A DNA stretch of 64,000 bases, from NCBI GenBank assembly GCA_947475525.1, contig CANJMI010000006.1, positions 1 through 64,000 of the forward strand. Reading direction: 5' to 3'. The position numbers and the translations under genes were made by a program. This DNA comes from Polyangiaceae bacterium (GTDB lineage Bacteria; Myxococcota_A; Polyangia; Polyangiales; Polyangiaceae). The notes below the pieces were generated by a model. The model did no database searches. It saw nothing but the letters and a program-made list of their open reading frames with translations, and was not told the DNA's origin. Shown here piece by piece: positions 50,464-58,160 of the stretch (positions are counted from its first letter, which is position 1; every line of letters starts with the position of its first letter).

Positions 50464-51693
50464 TTACTTCGTTATCGCACCGCAAAACGCGCGGTGCTTG
50501 AGATCGAAGAGCGTCTTGAGCGCGCACTGATGGCGGGCATTGCGCACGAGCACCGGGCGGGTATCGATCAGCGCTTCAACGGCGAGTTTCTCGGCGCGGC
50601 TGTCCAGCTCTTCGCGTGTCTGGAGCGTGACCTCGCTCTTGTACTTCGTCAGGGCGGCCTTCGCGCGGGTCGAGAGATCCGGGTGCGCGAGCCAGAGGTT
50701 TGACCGGACGAGCGCGTGGTCGAACGCGGTCTGCATCGCCGCGAGGCCGTCGGTCTCGGCGCACGGGAAGGTCGGCTCATCGGGGCCGAGGTCGCTTCGT
50801 TCGAGCGTGTTGGTCGCGATGCGTTTACCGAACTCGATGAGCTTGGGTTGGACGCCTTGCATCGCGGTCGGTGTTTGCGAATGCGCGACGGCGTAGGTCA
50901 GCGCGTCGCACTGGCGGGCGAAGGCGGCCTTGCGCTCCACTTCTTCCTTTTCTTTCGCGAGCCGCGCGCGTCCTTCTTCGCACTCGGTTTTCCGTTCGCC
51001 GATACGCTTGAGTTGCTCGGGACGCGCATGAAGAAGATCGGCCGCGTCGATCTTGAAGACCGCGCAAGGGTCGCCGTCGCCGGTCCACGCGCCGACGCGG
51101 GTGCGTGCTTGCTCGAGCCGCTGCCACTGGAACACGCCGACGAGCACTGCCGAGACGCACGCGAGCCCGAGTGCGCTGCGACGGAGCGCGCGCCGTTTGA
51201 ACGCATCGGAGAACACCCGGTCATCTTCGAGTTTGTTGCCGGTGTCGAGGACCAGTTGCTGCCACTCGCGGGTGATGTGGCTCATCTCGTAGAGAGCCAT
51301 GCGCAGTCCCGGGTTCGCATTCGCGACCATCGCCAGACGCATCAAGCTGTCGGCGAGAACGGGCAGGTTCTGCTGCTCGGTGAGCTGCGCGAGGTTGGTG
51401 GTCTGCTGGGACTCGACGGGGCGATCGTCCCACGCTCCGACCGCGTGTTTCTGATGGGCGTCGAGCTTGCGCGCGAGTTCCAAGAAGCGCGCCATCGGGA
51501 TGATTTTTTCTACGTCGGCCGGGCGAACCCTGGCCCCGTCCGCCGCGGCTTGGATGCCGGCGCGCAGCTGCTTCAACAGGTTTTCAGCGGACAGCTCGCG
51601 CAGTCCGGAGGTGATGATTCTCCCCATCAAGCTCACGTTGGCGAAATTCAACGGAGCGATGGCTGGTTTGAGAAAATTCGAGCCGAGGCTCAT
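50464..51693 (-). CDS. Hypothetical membrane-anchored protein
   Basis: A 409-residue protein. The N-terminal 170 residues are soluble and helical (VEKIIPMARFLELARKL), then one hydrophobic helix (SALGLACVSAVLVGVFQW, about 193-210), then a 200-residue C-terminal part rich in Glu/Arg/Lys with likely coiled coil (RIGERKTECEEGRARLAKEKEE, in parts) and six Cys. Orientation is uncertain; the Cys-bearing C-terminus would suit the periplasm. I do not recognise a family. It is divergent from the S1-domain gene at 51824. Confidence 0.75.
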   Translation of the reverse strand: MSLGSNFLKPAIAPLNFANVSLMGRIITSGLRELSAENLLKQLRAGIQAAADGARVRPADVEKIIPMARFLELARKLDAHQKHAVGAWDDRPVESQQTTNLAQLTEQQNLPVLADSLMRLAMVANANPGLRMALYEMSHITREWQQLVLDTGNKLEDDRVFSDAFKRRALRRSALGLACVSAVLVGVFQWQRLEQARTRVGAWTGDGDPCAVFKIDAADLLHARPEQLKRIGERKTECEEGRARLAKEKEEVERKAAFARQCDALTYAVAHSQTPTAMQGVQPKLIEFGKRIATNTLERSDLGPDEPTFPCAETDGLAAMQTAFDHALVRSNLWLAHPDLSTRAKAALTKYKSEVTLQTREELDSRAEKLAVEALIDTRPVLVRNARHQCALKTLFDLKHRAFCGAITK

Positions 51694-51809
51694 AGTGCGC
51701 GTGTGACCTTCCCACTCTGGTCTACCAGCGGAGGCATGTGGATTGAAAGCCCCAAGTCATCGGTTCGGATTCCGCTCACCCGGTAGGTGCGAGGTTTGCG
51801 CGAGGGTGC

Positions 51810-51815
51810 TAGGGT
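51810..51815 (+). promoter_or_regulatory. -10-like box TAGGGT of the S1-domain gene
   Basis: TAGGGT ends 8 bases before GTG 51824, and no ribosome-binding site follows. It supports the GTG start. Confidence 0.45.
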
Positions 51816-51823
51816 CCGTCGCC

Positions 51824-52783
51824 GTGAGCAAGGAAATCGGTGGTTTTGCGGGAATGTTCGAGGCGCTCGACCAAGGTACGGTTAAGCGCGGCACGCGTGA
51901 CCCGCGGATCGGAGAAGAGGTCAGCGGCACCGTCGTCAAGATCGGTGCGGACGCGATCTTCGTCGACCTCGGCAGCAAAGCCGAGGGCGTGATTGAGCGC
52001 GAGGATCTGCTCGATGCCGAAGGCAAGCTGCGGGTGGTTCTCGGCGATCGCGTGCGTGCCTTCGTGCTTGCGCAGCGCGACGGCGTGACCGTCCTCGGGA
52101 CGCGTTTGGGCAGCCGAGGCGCCGCGGCGCGGCCTGGCGGGCGCGGGGGCGAGCCCACCGGGGGCGCGGCCCTGTTGGCGTTTCAATCGGGCTTGCCAAT
52201 CAGCGGCAAAGTGAAGGCTGTCAACAAAGGCGGCGTCGAGGTCGAGGTCGCGGGCGTAAGCGGATTCTGCCCAATCTCGCAGCTCGATCTGCAACGCATC
52301 GAAGACGCGTCCGTGTTCGTCGGGCAGGATCTCGAGTTCATCGTGACCAAGTTCGAGGCGGGTGGCGGCAGGCCGAACATCGTCTTGTCGCGTCGCGCGC
52401 TTCTCGAGGCCGAGCGGGCCGTTAAGGCCGCCGAGGTGATTGCGGGGCTGCAAGTCGGCAGCGCGGTACGCGGCAAGGTCACGAAGCTCCAGCTCTTCGG
52501 CGCCTTCGTCGACATCGGTGGTGTCGAGGGCCTCTTGCACCGAAGTGAGCTCGGCATCGGCCGAACCGGCAAGGTGTCGCAGGTGCTCACCGAAGGGCAG
52601 GAGATCGAGGCGATCGTCGCAAAAATTGAGCCGAGCGACGACCCGCGCAAGCCGCACCGCATCAGCCTCTCGCTGAAAGAAGTGGCGGCCTACCGCGAGA
52701 GTGAAGACGCGAAGCGCTACGAGCGACCGGTGACCGCGAACCTCGGCACGCTCGCCGACATTTTCGGCAAGCTGAAAAAATAA
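51824..52783 (+). CDS. Three-S1-domain RNA-binding protein
   Basis: A 319-residue protein with GTG start. Three S1/OB-fold domains are visible: about 33-100 (GEEVSGTVVKIGADAIFVDL), 120-200 (PISGKVKAVNKGGVEVEVAG) and 208-290 (GSAVRGKVTKLQLFGAFVDI, then GLLHRSELG). The second and third show the conserved aromatic/basic RNA-binding face less clearly than the first. It lacks the full six-domain architecture of ribosomal S1, so it is a shorter S1-like protein, possibly a translation or RNA-processing factor. An upstream TTG at 51743 opens the same frame but is unlikely. Confidence 0.88.
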   Translation: MSKEIGGFAGMFEALDQGTVKRGTRDPRIGEEVSGTVVKIGADAIFVDLGSKAEGVIEREDLLDAEGKLRVVLGDRVRAFVLAQRDGVTVLGTRLGSRGAAARPGGRGGEPTGGAALLAFQSGLPISGKVKAVNKGGVEVEVAGVSGFCPISQLDLQRIEDASVFVGQDLEFIVTKFEAGGGRPNIVLSRRALLEAERAVKAAEVIAGLQVGSAVRGKVTKLQLFGAFVDIGGVEGLLHRSELGIGRTGKVSQVLTEGQEIEAIVAKIEPSDDPRKPHRISLSLKEVAAYRESEDAKRYERPVTANLGTLADIFGKLKK

Positions 52784-52791
52784 GGTCGGCG

Positions 52792-54462
52792 CTAGTTGCC
52801 GGCGACGCAGCCAAGTCGCGTAAAAAAGACGTGCTGCGTGCCGTTCAAGCGGTCGTCGCGGAACAGCACGCCGACATCGCCTTTTGGTCCGAATGCCGGG
52901 ATCGGATAGATGCTGTCGAACGCCGCCGTCGTGAGGCGTCGCTCGGCGCTCGTCGGGATGAGATCGGCTCCGACCATTCGCGAGTAGAGCTCGTAGCCCT
53001 GGTTGTTGTCGCGGTCGTCGGCGTAGAGAAAGAGCATGCGGTCTCCGAGCGGCAAGAGCTGCGGGTACCGTGAGCGATGCCCGGCCGTCGGCTCGCTGAT
53101 GCGGACAGGCGGGGTCAAGACCTTGCCCTCTTCATCCACGGCGGTGGCGTAAATCGCTCGCTCGGCGCCCGGCGACGCGGTCCGGTGATACCAGGTGATC
53201 ACGTAACGGTCTTCGTTCCACACGATCTGCGGAGACACCGCCGCCGCGCCGGGGACCGATACGGTAAGCGGGCCGGCGATGGGTGCGAGCGTCGTTTGCT
53301 CGAGCGATCGGAAGATGAGTTCTTGTGAGCCGGAGGGACCGCTCGCGTACACGACACCGAGACTCTTTTGCCCCGAAGCGAGGCTCGGTGCTTCCGCGTC
53401 GAAGGGCGGGAGGACGAAGCCGCTCGAGACGTTGACTGCCGTGCCGGCCAACGTGCCGTTGAGCGCGATGCGCTGCGCGAAGATCTCGAAGACCCCATTT
53501 CGGCGGTCCTGCCACGCGAGTACGAACTCAGTGCCGTTCCACGCGAGATCCGGATTCACTGAGAAATCAAAGGCATTCGTGACGCGCGTGTCGACGAGCA
53601 CCTTGTTGCCGGTAGCGCCAAGCTCGGTAAAGTAGATCTCGTAGTCACCGTCGCGGCGGTCTTGCCAGGCGACGCCGTACCGGTCGCCCACCCAAACGAT
53701 CGGGCCCCCCGAGGAGTCGGCGTTTTGGAGCGCGATGCGCTGCTCTGTCGGCTCGAGCTTCGCGCCAGACACATCGAGCCGCGTCTCGTACATGTCGGCG
53801 CCCTCGCTGCCTCCGGCATAAATCGCGAGGTAGCTGTCGCTTCCGAAGGCCAATCCCCCGGGGCCGGCGGGAGCGATGTCCCCGCTGATGCGGATGGGCT
53901 CGTCGTCTTTCGGGATGAACTCCGCGCCGTCGTCGACGACCCCATTGCAATCGTTGTCGACGCCGTCGCACGCCTCGGTGTTGCCTGGATATGCAGCCTC
54001 GCTGGCGTCGTTGCAGTCGTCACCGCACGAGCCGGGGTCGCCGGCTTTGGTGCCGGGGAGCGGGGCGTGACGTCCGTCACCGTCGAGGTCGGGCGTGACG
54101 AGGACGTGCGCGCAGGCGCCGGTCAGGCTGTCGCACGTGTCGCTGGTGCACGCGTCGGCGTCGTCGCAGGCGACCACCGTCGGGGCAAAACATACGCGCG
54201 GAGGGAGAGGCACGCCCTCGGGCAATTCAGGCAAAATTCCGCGGTATTTGTCGCTGTCGAGGCACCGCACCGGCGCGCATAGATCCGCGTAGCCGGGGCA
54301 ATCCTCGCTCGTCTCACACTCGGGTTGGGGCGGCAGAGGCGGTGGCACGTCGAGCTTGCTGCGCGCGCCGCACGCCGTCACCACGCCGAATGCATACGCA
54401 AGGCACACGAACCCTGAAGGCCCCTTGAGTATCGCCCCCCGCCGGGCCCGGCCTAGAGGCAT
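52792..54462 (-). CDS. Lipoprotein with metal-binding motif and propeller-like domain
   Basis: A 556-residue lipoprotein, lipobox VVTAC. The N-terminal 180 residues include Cys-rich segments (CETSEDCPGYADLC, CDDADACTSDTCD) and the metal-binding motif CDGVDNDCNGVVDDG. The C-terminal 370 residues have six or so similar strands with IVWVGDRYGVAWQDRRDGDYEI and FVLAWQDRRNGVFEIF, a WQDRRxGxxEI pattern that suggests a beta-propeller. ATG 54462 is used because it starts the signal peptide and overlaps the upstream lipoprotein stop by 10 bases. It is probably co-transcribed with the gene at 54453. Confidence 0.88.
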   Translation of the reverse strand: MPLGRARRGAILKGPSGFVCLAYAFGVVTACGARSKLDVPPPLPPQPECETSEDCPGYADLCAPVRCLDSDKYRGILPELPEGVPLPPRVCFAPTVVACDDADACTSDTCDSLTGACAHVLVTPDLDGDGRHAPLPGTKAGDPGSCGDDCNDASEAAYPGNTEACDGVDNDCNGVVDDGAEFIPKDDEPIRISGDIAPAGPGGLAFGSDSYLAIYAGGSEGADMYETRLDVSGAKLEPTEQRIALQNADSSGGPIVWVGDRYGVAWQDRRDGDYEIYFTELGATGNKVLVDTRVTNAFDFSVNPDLAWNGTEFVLAWQDRRNGVFEIFAQRIALNGTLAGTAVNVSSGFVLPPFDAEAPSLASGQKSLGVVYASGPSGSQELIFRSLEQTTLAPIAGPLTVSVPGAAAVSPQIVWNEDRYVITWYHRTASPGAERAIYATAVDEEGKVLTPPVRISEPTAGHRSRYPQLLPLGDRMLFLYADDRDNNQGYELYSRMVGADLIPTSAERRLTTAAFDSIYPIPAFGPKGDVGVLFRDDRLNGTQHVFFTRLGCVAGN

Positions 54463-55016
54463 CCGCCGAAGCCCTTCACGTCGATAGGCTCGCAGACGAA
54501 GCCAGGGGTGCATCCCGACGGACCGTTCACTTTGCACAGCTGCACGCACTGTGTGCCCGAGCCGGTGATCACACACACGAAGCCGCTGCTGCAATCGAAG
54601 CCGCCCTCGCAGCCGTCACCCTGTTTACCGGGACCTGCGGCGAGACACGTGGAGCCGTAGACTTCTTGGCCGCACGGCGTCGACGGGTACTCGACGTAGA
54701 TTTGGCAGGATTCATCGGGCATGCAACCGTTGCCCGATGGCTTGAACGGATCGCACGTGTAAGCCTCGAGCGCGGGCGGATGCTCGGTGCAGCCCGGATC
54801 GTCGACGTCGGGCGGCGGCGGCTGCGGCGGCGTAGGAGGTGTTATGCCCGTGCCTCCGTCACCCCCGGAGCCGGCGATGAAGGTGTACTCCCCACCTTGT
54901 CCCGACGACGCGCTCGTCGGCGCCTGGACGGAGACCTCGCTCCCGCAGGCGACGGCGAACGGGGCCAGTACGACGAAGAGGAGGTGCCGATTCTCGATGC
55001 AAAAGCGTAACGGCAT
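54453..55016 (-). CDS. Small Cys-rich lipoprotein
   Basis: A 187-residue lipoprotein with lipobox FAVAC. A Gly/Ser/Pro linker (TSASSGQGGE, PPTPPQPPPPDVDD) precedes a Cys-rich domain with twelve or more Cys, including CDPFKPSGNGCMPDESCQIY and CEGGFDCSSGFVCVI. Such disulfide-rich modules are frequent in myxobacterial surface proteins. Function is unknown. It is the first gene of a two-gene operon with the propeller-like lipoprotein. A TACACT box lies 8 bases before its ATG. Confidence 0.85.
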   Translation of the reverse strand: MPLRFCIENRHLLFVVLAPFAVACGSEVSVQAPTSASSGQGGEYTFIAGSGGDGGTGITPPTPPQPPPPDVDDPGCTEHPPALEAYTCDPFKPSGNGCMPDESCQIYVEYPSTPCGQEVYGSTCLAAGPGKQGDGCEGGFDCSSGFVCVITGSGTQCVQLCKVNGPSGCTPGFVCEPIDVKGFGGCL

Positions 55017-55024
55017 TGCGTAAC

Positions 55025-55030
55025 AGTGTA
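55025..55030 (-). promoter_or_regulatory. -10-like box TACACT of the Cys-rich lipoprotein gene
   Basis: On the minus strand TACACT ends 8 bases before ATG 55016, with no Shine-Dalgarno sequence between. Confidence 0.45.
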
Positions 55031-55132
55031 CCGCCTTGGCTGGACTCTAGGCCGCCAATTTCGTTCGGTAGCGCGCGGTGCGTCGAGCCGAGCCGCTTGC
55101 CTCCGCCGGGCGCGTGGGGAAGGGTGCACTCC

Positions 55133-55777
55133 ATGTGGCGTGCGTGCCTGTTCGCGTCTTTGGCTTCGTGTGGACATCGCGTGGCCGAACCCGATGCGCA
55201 ACCCGCGGACCGCACCCCGACGGTCGAGGCGCCGTCACGCGGGGCTCCTTCGAGCCTTCGGGTTTTGCCAACCGCGTCGGCGTCCTCCACGCCGTCGGGT
55301 GCGACTCCGCGGTGTCTCGTCCCCACGCCCGAGAAGCCTGGGCGCCCCTCACCGCCGGTGGGTCCCGATCCGCGCTGCCCGCGCGATCCGGATGGACCTA
55401 CGAGACTGCGTCACGCGACCGTACGCGTGAGCGGCATCGATGCGCTCGTCGACGCCGAAGTGGCGGAGCACGATGCCGAGCGGCAGCGGGGGCTGATGTT
55501 TCGCAAAGCGCTCGACGAAAACGCGGGCATGCTCTTCGTGTTTGAAGCCGAACGAGACTTGGCGTTCTGGATGCGCAACACGTGCTTGCCGCTCGATATG
55601 CTGTTCGTCGCGAGCGACGGGACCATCGTCGGCATCGAGGAGAACGTCCCGACGATGAACGATGACAACTACGCGCCGGGCGATTGTTCCGCGCGCTATG
55701 TGCTCGAGGTCAACGCAGGTTGGTCGCGCCGCCACGGTGTGAAGGCGGGCCAAAAGCTCCTCTTCGGCGGACTCTGA
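55133..55777 (+). CDS. DUF192-domain lipoprotein
   Basis: A 214-residue protein with a short signal peptide and lipobox LASC. A Pro/Ser/Thr-rich linker runs to about residue 90. The DUF192 domain fills the C-terminus: AEVAEHDAERQRGLMFRKAL, GMLFVFEAERDLAFWMRNT, PLDMLFVASDGTIVGI, ARYVLEVNAGW. DUF192 proteins are small secreted beta-barrel proteins of unclear function, sometimes linked to archaeal and bacterial surface processes. ATG 55133 has GGGAAGGG upstream and begins the signal peptide; the frame from 55016 is too long. Confidence 0.9.
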   Translation: MWRACLFASLASCGHRVAEPDAQPADRTPTVEAPSRGAPSSLRVLPTASASSTPSGATPRCLVPTPEKPGRPSPPVGPDPRCPRDPDGPTRLRHATVRVSGIDALVDAEVAEHDAERQRGLMFRKALDENAGMLFVFEAERDLAFWMRNTCLPLDMLFVASDGTIVGIEENVPTMNDDNYAPGDCSARYVLEVNAGWSRRHGVKAGQKLLFGGL

Positions 55778-55783
55778 CGCAGG

Positions 55784-56563
55784 TCAATTCAGCTTGCGCG
55801 GCCCCGAGTCGTCGTCGCCCCCACGAAGGACTCGAAGCTCCGGTCCGCCGCGCCGCTTGGGTGTCCGGCCGCGGTCCTTCGCGCGGAGGTTGTCGAGCTC
55901 GCGCTGATAACGACCGAGCTGCTTTTTGAGCCAAAAACGGCGCAATGGCGAGCTGTCGCAGAAGAGCCAGCCGGCCAACATGCCGCCGAAAGGCGCGACC
56001 ATTCCCTCGGCGGAAGGGGCTCGCGCAATCACGAGCGCGAGGTGCCACAAACCCAAAAGGCCCACCATCACCAGCGGTCGGACGGGGACCACCAGGAAGA
56101 GGCGCACGACTTGCTCGCGATTGGCGAAAGCCCACGCAACCGTGGCCGCGTTCGCGAGGACCATGCTGCCGTACCAGCTCGACGTGGCGAACGCGGGTGC
56201 CAGTCCGGCGAGCGATTCGAGCCCATTGCCGACCACCGCCGCGCCGAGAAAAAAGAGCGTCGTGCGGCGAGCGCCCCACGCGACCTCGAGCGGAGCCGCG
56301 AAAAAGTACAAGAGCATCACCGCGAAGATGGCGTGGCTCGGCGACGCCGGACTGTGCAGCAGCGGCGCGGTAACAAGGCGCCAGAGTTGCCCATGAACGA
56401 CGGCGTCTCCGCGACCTACGAGCGCCTCCCACAGGGTTGCGGCGAAGGGTGCGCGCACCCAATTGAGCGACGCTGCGAACATCACCCAGAGGCAGCCTAT
56501 CGCGACCATCAACGCGAGGACGACCCCGCGAGGTCGGGGTGGGCGAACGACGTGCTCCTGCAT
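55784..56563 (-). CDS. Rhomboid-family membrane protein, probably catalytically inactive
   Basis: A 259-residue protein with about six membrane helices. GQLWRLVTAPLLHSPASPSHAIF (in parts) matches the L1 loop/TM2 region of rhomboid proteases (W-R-L-x-T, His70 and His77), and WGARRTT follows. The catalytic GxSG is replaced by SSWYGSMVLA (128-137) and the catalytic His helix reads VAPFGGMLAGW, with Pro191 where His is expected. It therefore looks like a pseudoprotease. The C-terminal 50 residues are a charged cytoplasmic tail. A TAGAGT box lies 6 bases before the ATG. Confidence 0.82.
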   Translation of the reverse strand: MQEHVVRPPRPRGVVLALMVAIGCLWVMFAASLNWVRAPFAATLWEALVGRGDAVVHGQLWRLVTAPLLHSPASPSHAIFAVMLLYFFAAPLEVAWGARRTTLFFLGAAVVGNGLESLAGLAPAFATSSWYGSMVLANAATVAWAFANREQVVRLFLVVPVRPLVMVGLLGLWHLALVIARAPSAEGMVAPFGGMLAGWLFCDSSPLRRFWLKKQLGRYQRELDNLRAKDRGRTPKRRGGPELRVLRGGDDDSGPRKLN

Positions 56564-56569
56564 GGCTGG

Positions 56570-56575
56570 ACTCTA
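56570..56575 (-). promoter_or_regulatory. -10-like box TAGAGT of the rhomboid-like gene
   Basis: On the minus strand TAGAGT ends 6 bases before ATG 56563, the spacing of a leaderless transcript. No ribosome-binding site is present. Confidence 0.5.
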
Positions 56576-56649
56576 GCGCGATTCGCTCGACGGGGCAGAA
56601 GAGTGCCTGCCTGCCCACTCGACTTGGGCCGCTCGAGGCCGCGGTGCCG

Positions 56650-57315
56650 TTATCGTTCCCGGCGACGGGTACCGATGAACACGACGTGCCGCCCGCCATT
56701 GCCCCGTCGCGTACGGGGCTCCACCGCTCGAGCCTCGAAGCCGGCTTGCTCGAAGCGTCGAAGGAAAGCCGCGTCGTGGCTCGCCGACCAGATCGCGAGA
56801 CGACCCCCTTCCACCAGTGCTCGCTTCGCCGCGGCGAGACCGTCAACTCCGTAAAGGCGCGCGTTGCTCGGCTTGACGAGTGCGGTGGGGCCGTTGTCGA
56901 CGTCGAGCACGATCGCATCGAAGGCGCCCTCGCTCGATTCGATGCGGGCGGCCACATCGCCAAACTCGATGCGAACGCGCCGGTCCTCGAGCATCGCCGC
57001 GCCTCCTGCGTGTGCGCGTACCCAGCTCGCGAGCTTGGGGACCAACTCTCGGACGATGACCACGCTTCGCGCCGGGAGGGTAGCGAGCGTCGCCTTCAGA
57101 GTGAACCCGAGACCAAGGCCTCCTATCAGTACGCGCGCCTTCGGCTCGAGGTCCGCGCACGCAAGCTCGGCGAGCTGCTCTTCCGAGCCATGCCGTCGAT
57201 TCGACATCAGCTCTTCGCCGTGCACGCGCACCACGAGCTCGGTTCCGCGCCGCCAGAGCTGCAGCTCCGTTCCGTCAGGCGCACGAGCGACGTCGAGTGG
57301 TTCCCAGGGCTGCAT
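56650..57315 (-). CDS. Spermidine-synthase-like methyltransferase-fold protein
   Basis: A 221-residue protein with a class I methyltransferase-like fold in the spermidine-synthase manner: VLIGGLGLGFTLKATLATL (Gly-rich loop), VVIVRELVPKLASW (acidic residue after strand 2), FDAIVLDVDNGP (strand 4 Asp). It begins with a short beta domain containing GTELQLWRRG and LMSNRRHGSEE, like the N-terminal hairpin of spermidine synthase. It lacks the full polyamine-binding signature, so aminopropyl transfer is not certain. ATG 57315 is used because the longer frame overlaps the upstream lipoprotein gene. Confidence 0.8.
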   Translation of the reverse strand: MQPWEPLDVARAPDGTELQLWRRGTELVVRVHGEELMSNRRHGSEEQLAELACADLEPKARVLIGGLGLGFTLKATLATLPARSVVIVRELVPKLASWVRAHAGGAAMLEDRRVRIEFGDVAARIESSEGAFDAIVLDVDNGPTALVKPSNARLYGVDGLAAAKRALVEGGRLAIWSASHDAAFLRRFEQAGFEARAVEPRTRRGNGGRHVVFIGTRRRER

Positions 57316-57346
57316 TGGCGGGCGTTCGTAGGAGGCTTCGCAGGCG

Positions 57347-58066
57347 TCAGTCGACGCGCTGGTAGGTGTTGCTAAAGTCGTCTTGCACGACGGTTGCGAG
57401 GCCATCTTTCGCGGTGATCAGGATGTCTGTGCTTGGCGTTCGCGCCTGGTACTTCCAGCCCGAAGGCAACGATAAGCGTGCGGCGAGCCCGGGTAGTTCG
57501 GCTTCGGTGAGTGGAGCTTTTGCCGTGCTAAATGACTGCATTTCGTAAACGCGGGCCTCGGTGTCGATGAGCTCGAAGACGGGTGAGCCCGCACGAAAAC
57601 GCACGGTGCTTTTACGCTGCACGAACCGCAATTGGTAGGGCAGCTGAAGTGTTTTCAGCTGCTCGGCGTTGAAGTCGATGCTGCCGCCGAGGCGCATCGC
57701 GAGGCCGCCAAAGGTGACGACGGTGGGATCGCGAAGCTCGGCTTGCACGAAGGCGTCGAGCGTCCAGTACCGCGGACCGTTCAGCAACACGGAGGTGACG
57801 CCGTGCTCGACCGCGAGCGCCTTCGCATCGAGCGCCGTGAAGGCTGCTTCGGGGCAGTCGTTCAGGCCTTGTGAGAGGTACACGTCCGCGTGCATGGAAC
57901 TTGCGCCGAGCGTCAGCAAAACGACTTCGCAATAGCGTTGTCCGCGAAGACCGGACACCGCATCGGTCGGAGCCGGCAGCTCCTCGGCCGGTGACGAACA
58001 GCCCGCGATTGCGACCATCATCAAAGCCATTCCCGCGGGCGCAATTGGAAGATTTCGCATCGGCAT
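57347..58066 (-). CDS. Predicted lipoprotein with NTYQR C-terminal motif
   Basis: A 239-residue lipoprotein with lipobox AIAGC. The body contains VVLLTLGASSMHADVYLSQG and GPRYWTLDAFVQAEL. The end reads LPSGWKYQARTPSTDILI...ATVVQDDFSNTYQRVD, a motif (LPxGWxY...VxQDxxxNTYQR) that I recognise from secreted bacterial proteins of unassigned function. A role cannot be given. The frame continues upstream to 58552, but that part is antisense to the flavoprotein gene. TAAGGT lies 7 bases before ATG 58066. Confidence 0.8.
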   Translation of the reverse strand: MPMRNLPIAPAGMALMMVAIAGCSSPAEELPAPTDAVSGLRGQRYCEVVLLTLGASSMHADVYLSQGLNDCPEAAFTALDAKALAVEHGVTSVLLNGPRYWTLDAFVQAELRDPTVVTFGGLAMRLGGSIDFNAEQLKTLQLPYQLRFVQRKSTVRFRAGSPVFELIDTEARVYEMQSFSTAKAPLTEAELPGLAARLSLPSGWKYQARTPSTDILITAKDGLATVVQDDFSNTYQRVD

Positions 58067-58073
58067 TGGGGGC

Positions 58074-58079
58074 ACCTTA
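58074..58079 (-). promoter_or_regulatory. -10-like box TAAGGT of the NTYQR lipoprotein gene
   Basis: On the minus strand TAAGGT ends 7 bases before ATG 58066, again with no Shine-Dalgarno sequence. Confidence 0.45.
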
Positions 58080-58160
58080 TCTCGTTCCCGAGGGATGTCG
58101 ATTCTCGGATCGAAAAGCGTGCTCATCGCCCCCGCGGAATGGGTGTAAGCACGCGCCGTC

